Positions 13,701-25,280 of a stretch of DNA of 64,000 nucleotides are shown in pieces (position 1 is the stretch's first letter; the number at the start of each line of letters is the position of its first letter). Position numbers and translations under genes: made by a program. The notes under the pieces are model-generated. The model ran no database searches, was not told the DNA's origin, and saw only the letters and a program-made list of their open reading frames with translations. This stretch comes from Ptiloglossa arizonensis (lineage: Eukaryota > Arthropoda > Insecta > Hymenoptera > Colletidae): assembly GCF_051014685.1 (NCBI RefSeq), contig NW_027478957.1, forward strand, positions 1 to 64,000, in the 5' to 3' direction.

Positions 13701-15199
13701 TAACCAGAATGGTCTAGGGAAACAATACACATACCGTTCTAATCGGGCGAGTTTCTACTTTCAGATGCAATAGGAATTTTTGGGTTAGGTCAACCCGTTC
13801 GCGAGATATGGGAGTTTGAAGCCAAGAAATGGTTGAGATCACAACAAATCTTTCGCACTTCTGCTGCTCCAAACGCTTAACCAGAATGGCCTAGGGAAAA
13901 AATACGCATACCGCTGTAATCGGGCGAGTTTCTACTTTCAGATGCAATAGGAATTTTTGGGTTAGGTCAATCCGTTCGCGAGATATGGGAGTTTGAAGCC
14001 AAGAAATTGTTGAGAAGGCAAAAAATTTTTCGCATTTCTGCTGATCCAAACGCTTAACCAGAATGGTCTAGGGAAACAATACACATACCGTTGTAATCGG
14101 GCGAGTTTCTACTTTCAGATGCAATAGGAATTTTTGGGTTAGGTCAACCCGTTCGCGAGATATGGGAGTTTGAAGCCAAGAAATGGTTGAGAAGGCAAAA
14201 AATTTTTCGCAATTCTGCTGCTCCAAACGCTTAAACAGAATGGGCTAGGGAAAAAATTCAGATACCGTTGTAATCGGGCGAGTTTCTACTTTCAGATGCA
14301 ACAGGAATTTTTGGGTTAGGTCTATCCGTTCGCGAGATATGGGAGTTTGAAGCTAAGAAATGGTTGAGAAGGCAAAAAATTTTTCGCAATTCTGCTGCTC
14401 CAAACGCCTAACAGGAATGGCCTAAGGAAAAAATAAACATACCGTTGTAATCGGGCGAGTTTCTACTTTCAGATGCAATAGGAATTTTTGGGTTAGGTCA
14501 ATCCGTTCGCGAGATATGGGAGTTTGAAGCCAAGAAATTGTTGAGAAGGCAAAAAATTTTTCGCAATTCTGCTGCTCCAAACGCTTAACCAGAATGGCCT
14601 AGGGAAAAAATACACATACCGCTGTAATCGGGCGAGGTTCTACTTTCATATGCAATTGGAATTTTTGGGTTAGGTCAATCCGTTCGCGAGATATGGGAGT
14701 TTGAAGCCAAGAAATGGTTGAGAAGGCAAAAAATTTTTCGCAATTCTGCTGCTCCAAACGCTTAACCAGAATGGCCTAGGGAAAAAATACACATACCGCT
14801 GTAATCGGGCGAGGTTCTACTTTCAGATGCAATAGGAATTTTTGGGTTAGGTCAATCCGTTCGCGAGATATGGGAGTTTGAAGCCAAGAAATGGTTGAGA
14901 AGGCAAAAAATTTTTCGCAATTCTGCTGCTCCAAACGCTTAAACAGAATGGGCTAGGGAAAAAATTCAGATACCGTTGTAATCGGGCGAGTTTCTACTTT
15001 CAGATGCAACAGGAATTTTTGGGTTAGGTCAATCCGTTCGCGAGATATGGGAATTTGAAGGCAAGAAATGGTTGAGAAGGCAAAAAATTTTTCGCAATTC
15101 TGCTGCTCCAAACGCCTAACAGGAATGGCCTAAGGAAAAAATAAACATACCGTTGTAATCGGGCGAGTTTCTACTTTCAGATGCAATAGGAATTTTTGG

Positions 15200-17349
15200 G
15201 TTAGGTCAATCCGTTCGCGAGATATGGGAGTTTGAAGCCAAGAAATTGTTGAGAAGGCAAAAAATTTTTCGCAATTCTGCTGCTCCAAACGCTTAACCAG
15301 AATGGCCTAGGGAAAAAATACACATACCGTTGTAATCGGGCGAGTCTCTACTTCCAGACGCTACAGGAATTTTTGGGTTAGGTCAATCCGTTCGCGAGAT
15401 ATGGGAATTTGAAGGCAAGAAATGGTTGAGAAGGCAAAAAATTTTTCGCAATTCTGCTGCTCCAAACGCTTAACAAGAATGGCCTAAGGAAAAAATAAAC
15501 ATACCGTTGTAATCGGGCGAGTTTCTAATTTCAGATGCAATAGGAATTTTTGTGTTAGGTCAATCCGTTCGCGAGATATGGGAGTTTGAAGCCAAGAAAT
15601 GGTTGAGAAGACAACAAATCTTTCGCACTTCTGCTGCTCCAAACGCTTAACCAGAATGGCCTAGGGAAAAAATACACATACCGCTGTAATCGGGCGAGGT
15701 TCTACATTCAGATGCAATTGGAATTTTTGGGTTAGGTCAATCCGTTCGCGAGATATGGGAGTTTGAAGCCAAGAAATGGTTGAGAAGGCAAAAAATTTTT
15801 CGCAATTCTGCTGCTCCAAACGCTTAACCAGAATGGCCTAGGGAAAAAATACACATACCGCTGTAATCGGGCGAGGTTCTACTTTCAGATGCAATAGGAA
15901 TTTTTGGGTTAGGTCAATCCGTTCGCGAGATATGGGAATTTGAAGGCAAGAAATGGTTGAGAAGGCAAAAAATTTTTCGCAATTCTGCTGCTCCAAACGC
16001 TTAACAAGAATGGCCTAAGGAAAAAATAAACATACCGATGTAATCGGGCGAGTTTCTACTTTCAGATGCAATAGGAATTTTTGGGTTAGGTCAATCCGTT
16101 CGCGAGATATGGGAGTTTGAAGCCAAGAAATGGTTGAGAAGGCAAAAAATTTTTCGCAATTCTGCTGCTCCAAACGCTTAAACAGAATGGCCTAGGGAAA
16201 AAATACACATACCGCTGTAATCGGGCGAGGTTCTACTTTCAGATGCAATAGGAATTTTTGGGTTAGGTCAAACCGTTCGCGAGATATGGGAATTTGAAGG
16301 CAAGAAATGGTTGAGAAGGCAAAAAATTTTTCGCAATTCTGCTGCTCCAAACGCTTAACAAGAATGGCCTAAGGAAAAAATAAACATACCGTTGTAATCG
16401 GGCGAGTTTCTACTTTCAGATGCAATAGGAATTTTTGGGTTAGGTCAATCCGTTCGCGAGATATGGGAGTTTGAAGCCAAGAAATTGTTGAGAAGGCAAA
16501 AAATTTTTCGCAATTCTGCTGCTCCAAACGCTTAACCAGAATGGCCTAGGGAAAAAATACACATACCGCTGTAATCGGGCGAGGTTCTACTTTCAGATGC
16601 AATTGGAATTTTTGGGCTAGGTCAATCCGTTCGCGAGATATGGGAGTTTGAAGCCAAGAAATGGTTGAGAAGGCAAAAAATTTTTCGCAATTCTGCTGCT
16701 CCAAACGCTTAACCAGAATGGCCTAGGGAAAAAATACACATACCGCTGTAATCGGGCGAGGTTCTACTTTCAGATGCAATAGGAATTTTTGGGTTAGGTC
16801 AATCCGTTCGCGAGATATGGGAGTTTGAAGCCAAGAAATGGTTGAGAAGGCAAAAAATTTTTCGCAATTCTGCTGCTCCAAACGCTTAAACAGAATGGGC
16901 TAGGGAAAAAATTCAGATACCGTTGTAATCGGGCGAGTTTCTACTTTCAGATGCAACAGGAATTTTTGGGTTAGGTCAATCCGTTCGCGAGATATGGGAA
17001 TTTGAAGGCAAGAAATGGTTGAGAAGGCAAAAAATTTTTCGCAATTCTGCTGCTCCAAACGCTTAACAAGAATGGCCTAAGGAAAAAATATACATACCGT
17101 TGTAATCGGGCGAGTTTCTACTTTCAGATGCAATAGGAATTTTTGGGTTAGGTCAATCCGTTCGCGAGATATGGGAGTTTGAAGCCAAGAAATTGTTGAG
17201 AAGGCAAAAAATTTTTCGCAATTCTGCTGCTCCAAACGCTTAACCAGAATGGCCTAGGGAAAAAATACACATACCGTTGTAATCGGGCGAGTCTCTACTT
17301 CCAGACGCTACAGGAATTTTTGGGTTAGGTCAATCCGTTCGCGAGATAT
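15200..17349 (+). repeat. mosaic satellite segment, 11-monomer repeat trace
   Basis: This is ordinary monomers with no large clean duplication partner inside the segment. The ACGCTACAGG class marker begins at 15,342 and again at 17,289, 11 monomers apart. The left part continues the class order of the 40-monomer unit after its last shared base. The CCGATG variant near 16,037 and the TTTTTGGGCTAGG variant near 16,612 are local markers. Confidence 0.6.
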
Positions 17350-19590
17350 GGGAATTTGAAGGCAAGAAATGGTTGAGAAGGCAAAAAATTTTTCGCAATT
17401 CTGCTGCTCCAAACGCTTAACAAGAATGGCCTAAGGAAAAAATAAACATACCGATGTAATCGGGCGAGTTTCTACTTTCAGATGCAATAGGAATTTTTGG
17501 GTTAGGTCAATCCGTTCGCGAGATATGGGAGTTTGAAGCCAAGAAATGGTTGAGAAGGCAAAAAATTTTTCGCAATTCTGCTGCTCCAAACGCTTAAACA
17601 GAATGGCCTAGGGAAAAAATACACATACCGCTGTAATCGGGCGAGGTTCTACTTTCAGATGCAATAGGAATTTTTGGGTTAGGTCAATCCGTTCGCGAGA
17701 TATGGGAATTTGAAGGCAAGAAATGGTTGAGAAGGCAAAAAATTTTTCGCAATTCTGCTGCTCCAAACGCTTAACAAGAATGGCCTAAGGAAAAAATAAA
17801 CATACCGTTGTAATCGGGCGAGTTTCTAATTTCAGATGCAATAGGAATTTTTGTGTTAGGTCAATTCGTTCGCGAGATATGGGAGTTTGAAGCCAAGAAA
17901 TGGTTGAGAAGACAACAAATCTTTCGCACTTCTGCTGCTCCAAACGCTTAACCAGAATGGCCTAGGGAAAAAATACACATACCGCTGTAATCGGGCGAGG
18001 TTCTACATTCAGATGCAATTGGAATTTTTGGGTTAGGTCAATCCGTTCGCGAGATATGGGAGTTTGAAGCCAAGAAATGGTTGAGAAGGCAAAAAATTTT
18101 TCGCAATTCTGCTGCTCCAAACGCTTAACCAGAATGGCCTAGGGAAAAAATACACATACCGCTGTAATCGGGCGAGGTTCTACTTTCAGATGCAATAGGA
18201 ATTTTTGGGTTAGGTCAATCCGTTCGCGAGATATGGGAATTTGAAGGCAAGAAATGGTTGAGAAGGCAAAAAATTTTTCGCAATTCTGCTGCTCCAAACG
18301 CTTAACAAGAATGGCCTAAGGAAAAAATAAACATACCGATGTAATCGGGCGAGTTTCTACTTTCAGATGCAATAGGAATTTTTGGGTTAGGTCAATCCGT
18401 TCGCGAGATATGGGAGTTTGAAGCCAAGAAATGGTTGAGAAGGCAAAAAATTTTTCGCAATTCTGCTGCTCCAAACGCTTAAACAGAATGGCCTAGGGAA
18501 AAAATACACATACCGCTGTAATCGGGCGAGGTTCTACTTTCAGATGCAATAGGAATTTTTGGGTTAGGTCAATCCGTTCGCGAGATATGGGAGTTTGAAG
18601 CCAAGAAATGGTTGAGAAGGCAAAAAATTTTTCGCAATTCTGCTGCTCCAAACGCTTAAACAGAATGGGCTAGGGAAAAAATTCAGATACCGTTGTAATC
18701 GGGCGAGTTTCTACTTTCAGATGCAACAGGAATTTTTGGGTTAGGTCAATCCGTTCGCGAGATATGGGAATTTGAAGGCAAGAAATGGTTGAGAAGGCAA
18801 AAAATTTTTCGCAATTCTGCTGCTCCAAACGCCTAACAGGAATGGCCTAAGGAAAAAATAAACATACCGTTGTAATCGGGCGAGTTTCTACTTTCAGATG
18901 CAATAGGAATTTTTGGGTTAGGTCAATCCGTTCGCGAGATATGGGAGTTTGAAGCTAAGAAATTGTTGAGAAGGCAAAAAATTTTTCGCAATTCTGCTGC
19001 TCCAAACGCTTAACCAGAATGGCCTAGGGAAAAAATACACATACCGTTGTAATCGGGCGAGTCTCTACTTCCAGACGCTACAGGAATTTTTGGGTTAGGT
19101 CAATCCGTTCGCGAGACATGGGAATTTGAAGGCAAGAAATGGTTGAGAAGGCAAAAAATTTTTCGCAATTCTGCTGCTCCAAACGCTTAACAAGAATGGC
19201 CTAAGGAAAAAATAAACATACCGTTGTAATCGGGCGAGTTTCTAATTTCAGATGCAATAGGAATTTTTGTGTTAGGTCAATCCGTTCGCGAGATATGGGA
19301 GTTTGAAGCCAAGAAATGGTTGAGAAGACAACAAATCTTTCGCACTTCTGCTGCTCCAAACGCTTAACCAGAATGGCCTAGGGAAAAAATACACATACCG
19401 CTGTAATCGGGCGAGGTTCTACATTCAGATGCAATTGGAATTTTTGGGTTAGGTCAACCCGTTCGCGAGATATGGGAGTTTGAAGCCAAGAAATGGTTGA
19501 GAAGGCAAAAAATTTTTCGCAATTCTGCTGCTCCAAACGCTTAAACAGAATGGCCTAGGGAAAAAATTCAGATACCGTTGTAATCGGGCG
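17350..19590 (+). repeat. 26-monomer-spaced block, left copy
   Basis: The class order matches 21,950-24,185 at an offset of about 4,600 bp (26 monomers, less a few indels). The rare TCAATTCG variant at about 17,861 and 22,461 and the GAGACATGG variant at about 19,112 and 23,711 line up. The match ends near 19,591, where one copy reads GAGGTTC and the other GAGTTTC. Confidence 0.7.
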
Positions 19591-19594
19591 AGGT
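18356..19594 (+). repeat. 7-monomer tandem duplication, unit 1 (1,239 bp)
   Basis: The unit is exactly 7 x 177 bp. Shared markers include AGAATGGGCT at 18,662 and 19,901, GAGTCTC at 19,059 and 20,298, and GCGAGACATG at 19,111 and 20,350. The left boundary lies just after CCGATG (unit 1) or CCGTTG (unit 2). Confidence 0.8.
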
Positions 19595-20829
19595 TCTACT
19601 TTCAGATGCAATAGGAATTTTTGGGTTAGGTCAATCCGTTCGCGAGATATGGGAGTTTGAAGCCAAGAAATGGTTGAGAAGGCAAAAAATTTTTCGCAAT
19701 TCTGCTGCTCCAAACGCTTAAACAGAATGGCCTAGGGAAAAAATACACATACCGCTGTAATCGGGCGAGGTTCTACTTTCAGATGCAATAGGAATTTTTG
19801 GGTTAGGTCAATCCGTTCGCGAGATATGGGAGTTTGAAGCCAAGAAATGGTTGAGAAGGCAAAAAATTTTTCGCAATTCTGCTGCTCCAAACGCTTAAAC
19901 AGAATGGGCTAGGGAAAAAATTCAGATACCGTTGTAATCGGGCGAGTTTCTACTTTCAGATGCAACAGGAATTTTTGGGTTAGGTCAATCCGTTCGCGAG
20001 ATATGGGAATTTGAAGGCAAGAAATGGTTGAGAAGGCAAAAAATTTTTCGCAATTCTGCTGCTCCAAACGCCTAACAGGAATGGCCTAAGGAAAAAATAA
20101 ACATACCGTTGTAATCGGGCGAGTTTCTACTTTCAGATGCAATAGGAATTTTTGGGTTAGGTCAATCCGTTCGCGAGATATGGGAGTTTGAAGCTAAGAA
20201 ATTGTTGAGAAGGCAAAAAATTTTTCGCAATTCTGCTGCTCCAAACGCTTAACCAGAATGGCCTAGGGAAAAAATACACATACCGTTGTAATCGGGCGAG
20301 TCTCTACTTCCAGACGCTACAGGAATTTTTGGGTTAGGTCAATCCGTTCGCGAGACATGGGAATTTGAAGGCAAGAAATGGTTGAGAAGGCAAAAAATTT
20401 TTCGCAATTCTGCTGCTCCAAACGCTTAACAAGAATGGCCTAAGGAAAAAATAAACATACCGTTGTAATCGGGCGAGTTTCTAATTTCAGATGCAATAGG
20501 AATTTTTGTGTTAGGTCAATCCGTTCGCGAGATATGGGAGTTTGAAGCCAAGAAATGGTTGAGAAGACAACAAATCTTTCGCACTTCTGCTGCTCCAAAC
20601 GCTTAACCAGAATGGCCTAGGGAAAAAATACACATACCGCTGTAATCGGGCGAGGTTCTACATTCAGATGCAATTGGAATTTTTGGGTTAGGTCAACCCG
20701 TTCGCGAGATATGGGAGTTTGAAGCCAAGAAATGGTTGAGAAGGCAAAAAATTTTTCGCAATTCTGCTGCTCCAAACGCTTAAACAGAATGGCCTAGGGA
20801 AAAAATTCAGATACCGTTGTAATCGGGCG
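19595..20829 (+). repeat. 7-monomer tandem duplication, unit 2
   Basis: This is the second copy of the 1,239-bp unit. It diverges from unit 1 near 20,829, where it changes to the CAACAGG class. It also aligns with 22,955-24,190 at a 19-monomer spacing, so this seven-monomer module exists at least three times in 6 kb. Confidence 0.8.
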
Positions 20830-21504
20830 AGTTTCTACTTTCAGATGCAACAGGAATTTTTGGGTTAGGTCTATCCGTTCGCGAGATATGGGAGTTTGAA
20901 GCTAAGAAATGGTTGAGAAGGCAAAAAATTTTTCGCAATTCTGCTGCTCCAAACGCTTAACAAGAATGGCCTAAGGAAAAAATAAACATACCGTTGTAAT
21001 CGGGCGAGTTTCTAATTTCAGATGCAATAGGAATTTTTGGGTTATGTCAATCCGTTCGCGAGATATGGGAGTTTGAAGCCAAGAAATGGTTCAGAAGGCA
21101 AAAAATTTTTCGCATTTCTGCTGATCCAAACGCTTAACCAGAATGGTCTAGGGAAACAATACACATACCGTTGTAATCGGGCGAGTTTCTACTTTCAGAT
21201 GCAATAGGAATTTTTGGGTTAGGTCAACCCGTTCGCGAGATATGGGAGTTTGAAGCCAAGAAATGGTTGAGAACACAACAAATCTTTCGCACTTCTGCTG
21301 CTCCAAACGCTTAACCAGAATGGCCTAGGGAAAAAATACGCATACCGCTGTAATCGGGCGAGGTTCTACTTTCAGATGCAATTGGAATTTTTGGGTTAGG
21401 TCAATCCGTTCGCGAGATATGGGAGTTTGAAGCCAAGAAATGGTTGAGAATGCAAAAAATTTTTCGCAATTCTGCTGCTCCAAACGCTTAACCAGAATGG
21501 CCTA

Positions 21505-22530
21505 GGAAAAAATTCAGATACCGCTGTAATCGGGCGAGGTTCTACTTTCAGATGCAATAGGAATTTTTGGGTTAGGTCAATCCGTTCGCGAGATATGGGA
21601 ATTTGAAGGCAAGAAATGGTTGAGAAGGCAAAAAATTTTTCGCAATTCTGCTGCTCCAAACGCTTAACAAGAATGGCCTAAGGAAAAAATAAACATACCG
21701 ATGTAATCGGGCGAGTTTCCTACTTTCAAATGCAATAGGAATTTTTGGGTTAGGTCAATCCGTTCGCGAGATATGGGAGTTTGAAGCCAAGAAATGGTTG
21801 AGAAGGCAAAAAATTTTTCGCAATTCTGCTGCTCCAAACGCTTAACAGAATGGCCTAGGGAAAAAATACACATACCGCTGTAATCGGGCGAGGTTCTACT
21901 TTCAGATGCAATAGGAATTTTTGGGTTAGGTCAATCCGTTCGCGAGATATGGGAGTTTGAAGCCAAGAAATGGTTGAGAAGGCAAAAAATTTTTCGCAAT
22001 TCTGCTGCTCCAAACGCTTAACAAGAATGGCCTAAGGAAAAAATAAACATACCGATGTAATCGGGCGAGTTTCTACTTTCAGATGCAATAGGAATTTTTG
22101 GGTTAGGTCAATCCGTTCGCGAGATATGGGAGTTTGAAGCCAAGAAATGGTTGAGAAGGCAAAAAATTTTTCGCAATTCTGCTGCTCCAAACGCTTAAAC
22201 AGAATGGCCTAGGGAAAAAATACACATACCGCTGTAATCGGGCGAGGTTCTACTTTCAGATGCAATAGGATTTTTGGGTTAGGTCAATCCGTTCGCGAGA
22301 TATGGGAATTTGAAGGCAAGAAATGGTTGAGAAGGCAAAAAATTTTTCGCAATTCTGCTGCTCCAAACGCTTAACAAGAATGGCCTAAGGAAAAAATAAA
22401 CATACCGTTGTAATCGGGCGAGTTTCTAATTTCAGATGCAATAGGAATTTTTGTGTTAGGTCAATTCGTTCGCGAGATATGGGAGTTTGAAGCCAAGAAA
22501 TGGTTGAGAAGACAACAAATCTTCGCACTT
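21505..22530 (+). repeat. junction segment with a cluster of single-base indels
   Basis: Five one-base length changes fall within about 1 kb: CCTAGGAAAA (one G short) near 21,505, GTTTCCTAC (one C extra) near 21,718, CTTAACAG (one base short) near 21,845, AATAGGATTTTT (one A short) near 22,269 and AATCTTCGC (one T short) near 22,522. Flanking tens of kilobases are nearly free of such changes. The first one sits where homology between 19,595-21,505 and 22,955-24,865 stops. The segment may be a recombination joint or a poorly polished assembly join. Confidence 0.6.
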
Positions 22531-24185
22531 CTGCTGCTCCAAACGCTTAACCAGAATGGCCTAGGGAAAAAATACACATACCGCTGTAATCGGGCGAGGT
22601 TCTACATTCAGATGCAATTGGAATTTTTGGGTTAGGTCAATCCGTTCGCGAGATATGGGAGTTTGAAGCCAAGAAATGGTTGAGAAGGCAAAAAATTTTT
22701 CGCAATTCTGCTGCTCCAAACGCTTAACCAGAATGGCCTAGGGAAAAAATACACATACCGCTGTAATCGGGCGAGGTTCTACTTTCAGATGCAATAGGAA
22801 TTTTTGGGTTAGGTCAATCCGTTCGCGAGATATGGGAATTTGAAGGCAAGAAATGGTTGAGAAGGCAAAAAATTTTTCGCAATTCTGCTGCTCCAAACGC
22901 TTAACAAGAATGGCCTAAGGAAAAAATAAACATACCGATGTAATCGGGCGAGTTTCTACTTTCAGATGCAATAGGAATTTTTGGGTTAGGTCAATCCGTT
23001 CGCGAGATATGGGAGTTTGAAGCCAAGAAATGGTTGAGAAGGCAAAAAATTTTTCGCAATTCTGCTGCTCCAAACGCTTAAACAGAATGGCCTAGGGAAA
23101 AAATACACATACCGCAGTAATCGGGCGAGGTTCTACTTTCAGATGCAATAGGAATTTTTGGGTTAGGTCAATCCGTTCGCGAGATATGGGAGTTTGAAGC
23201 CAAGAAATGGTTGAGAAGGCAAAAAATTTTTCGCAATTCTGCTGCTCCAAACGCTTAAACAGAATGGGCTAGGGAAAAAATTCAGATACCGTTGTAATCG
23301 GGCGAGTTTCTACTTTCAGATGCAACAGGAATTTTTGGGTTAGGTCAATCCGTTCGCGAGATATGGGAATTTGAAGGCAAGAAATGGTTGAGAAGGCAAA
23401 AAATTTTTCGCAATTCTGCTGCTCCAAACGCCTAACAGGAATGGCCTAAGGAAAAAATAAACATACCGTTGTAATCGGGCGAGTTTCTACTTTCAGATGC
23501 AATAGGAATTTTTGGGTTAGGTCAATCCGTTCGCGAGATATGGGAGTTTGAAGCTAAGAAATTGTTGAGAAGGCAAAAAATTTTTCGCAATTCTGCTGCT
23601 CCAAACGCTTAACCAGAATGGCCTAGGGAAAAAATACACATACCGTTGTAATCGGGCGAGTCTCTACTTCCAGACGCTACAGGAATTTTTGGGTTAGGTC
23701 AATCCGTTCGCGAGACATGGGAATTTGAAGGCAAGAAATGGTTGAGAAGGCAAAAAATTTTTCGCAATTCTGCTGCTCCAAACGCTTAACAAGAATGGCC
23801 TAAGGAAAAAATAAACATACCGTTGTAATCGGGCGAGTTTCTAATTTCAGATGCAATAGGAATTTTTGTGTTAGGTCAATCCGTTCGCGAGATATGGGAG
23901 TTTGAAGCCAAGAAATGGTTGAGAAGACAACAAATCTTTCGCACTTCTGCTGCTCCAAACGATTAACCAGAATGGCCTAGGGAAAAAATACACATACCGC
24001 TGTAATCGGGCGAGGTTCTACATTCAGATGCAATTGGAATTTTTGGGTTAGGTCAACCCGTTCGCGAGATATGGGAGTTTGAAGCCAAGAAATGGTTGAG
24101 AAGGCAAAAAATTTTTCGCAATTCTGCTGCTCCAAACGCTTAAACAGAATGGCCTAGGGAAAAAATTCAGATACCGTTGTAATCG
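21950..24185 (+). repeat. 26-monomer-spaced block, right copy
   Basis: This is the partner of 17,350-19,590. It carries its own private changes, such as CCGCAGTAATC near 23,113 and AACGATTAACC near 23,960. Its inner part (from 22,955) is also the partner of 19,595-21,505 at an offset of 3,360 bp, so two duplications overlap here. Confidence 0.7.
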
Positions 24186-24924
24186 GGCGAGTTTCTACTT
24201 TCAGATGCAACAGGAATTTTTGGGTTAGGTCTATCCGTTCGCGAGATATGGGAGTTTGAAGCTAAGAAATGGTTGAGAAGGCAAAAAATTTTTCGCAATT
24301 CTGCTGCTCCAAACGCTTAACAAGAATGGCCTAAGGAAAAAATAAACATACCGTTGTAATCGGGCGAGTTTCTAATTTCAGATGCAATAGGAATTTTTGG
24401 GTTATGTCAATCCGTTCGCGAGATATGGGAGTTTGAAGCCAAGAAATGGTTGAGAAGGCAAAAAATTTTTCGCATTTCTGCTGATCCAAACGCTTAACCA
24501 GAATGGTCTAGGGAAACAATACACATACCGTTGTAATCGGGCGAGTATCTACTTTCAGATGCAATAGGAATTTTTGGGTTAGGTCAACCCGTTCGCGAGA
24601 TATGGGAGTTTGAAGCCAAGAAATGGTTGAGAACACAACAAATCTTTCGCACTTCTGCTGCTCCAAACGCTTAACCAGAATGGCCTAGGGAAAAAATACG
24701 CATACCGCTGTAATCGGGCGAGGTTCTACTTTCAGATGCAATTGGAATTTTTGGGTTAGGTCAATCCGTTCGCGAGATATGGGAGTTTGAAGCCAAGAAA
24801 TGGTTGAGAATGCAAAAAATTTTTCGCAATTCTGCTGCTCCAAACGCTTAACCAGAATGGCCTAGGGAAAAAATACACATACCGTTGTAATCGGACGAGT
24901 TTCTACTTTCAGATGCAACAGGAA

Positions 24925-25280
24925 TTTTTGGGTTAGGTCAATCCGTTCGCGAGATATGGGAATTTGAAGGCAAGAAATGGTTGAGAAGGCAAAAAATTTT
25001 TCCCATTTCTGCTGCTCCAAACGCTTACCAAGAATGGCCTAAGGAAAAAATAAACATACCGTTGTAATCGGGCGAGTCCCTACTTCCAGACGCTACAGGA
25101 ATTTTTGGGATAGGTCAATCCGTTCGCGAGATATGGGAGTTTGAAGCCAAGAAATGGTTGAGAAGGCAAAAAATTTTTCGCAATTCTGCTGATCCAAACG
25201 CTTAAACAGAATGAGCTAGGGAAAAAATTCAGATACCGTTGTAATCGGGCGAGTTTCTACTTTCAGATGCAACAGGAATT
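24925..25280 (+). repeat. two-monomer segment absent from two homologous blocks
   Basis: Homologous blocks at about 33,600 and 39,262 run straight from the CGGACGAG/CAACAGG monomer into the GTCTATCC/GAAGCTAAG monomer. Here two further monomers lie between them. They contain the marker AGAATGAGCTAGG (near 25,209), also seen near 4,321 and 11,404 in the same class order, so this is probably the older arrangement and the others are deleted. The segment has an unusual number of private changes: TTTCCCATTTC near 25,001, CTTACCAAG near 25,023, GAGTCCCTAC near 25,076 and GGGATAGG near 25,107. Confidence 0.65.

Larger units (their letters stand above)
8117..15199 (+). repeat. 40-monomer higher-order repeat, copy 2
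   Basis: This is the second copy of the 7,083-bp unit. It ends about 15,199, where the first copy continues as GGGTTATGTC and this one as GGGTTAGGTC. It gives the clean reading for the indel-rich part of copy 1. The near-perfect match means either a very recent unequal exchange or an assembly duplication. Confidence 0.85.

Noticed and set aside
21396..21873. Minus-strand ORFs of 87 and 69 residues (21,396-21,659 and 21,664-21,873)
   Set aside because: Both depend on the one-base indels near 21,505 and 21,718 and are repeat translations.
22453..22635. 60-residue plus-strand ORF
   Set aside because: It exists only because one T is missing in AATCTTCGC near 22,522. The homologous monomer near 17,9xx lacks it.
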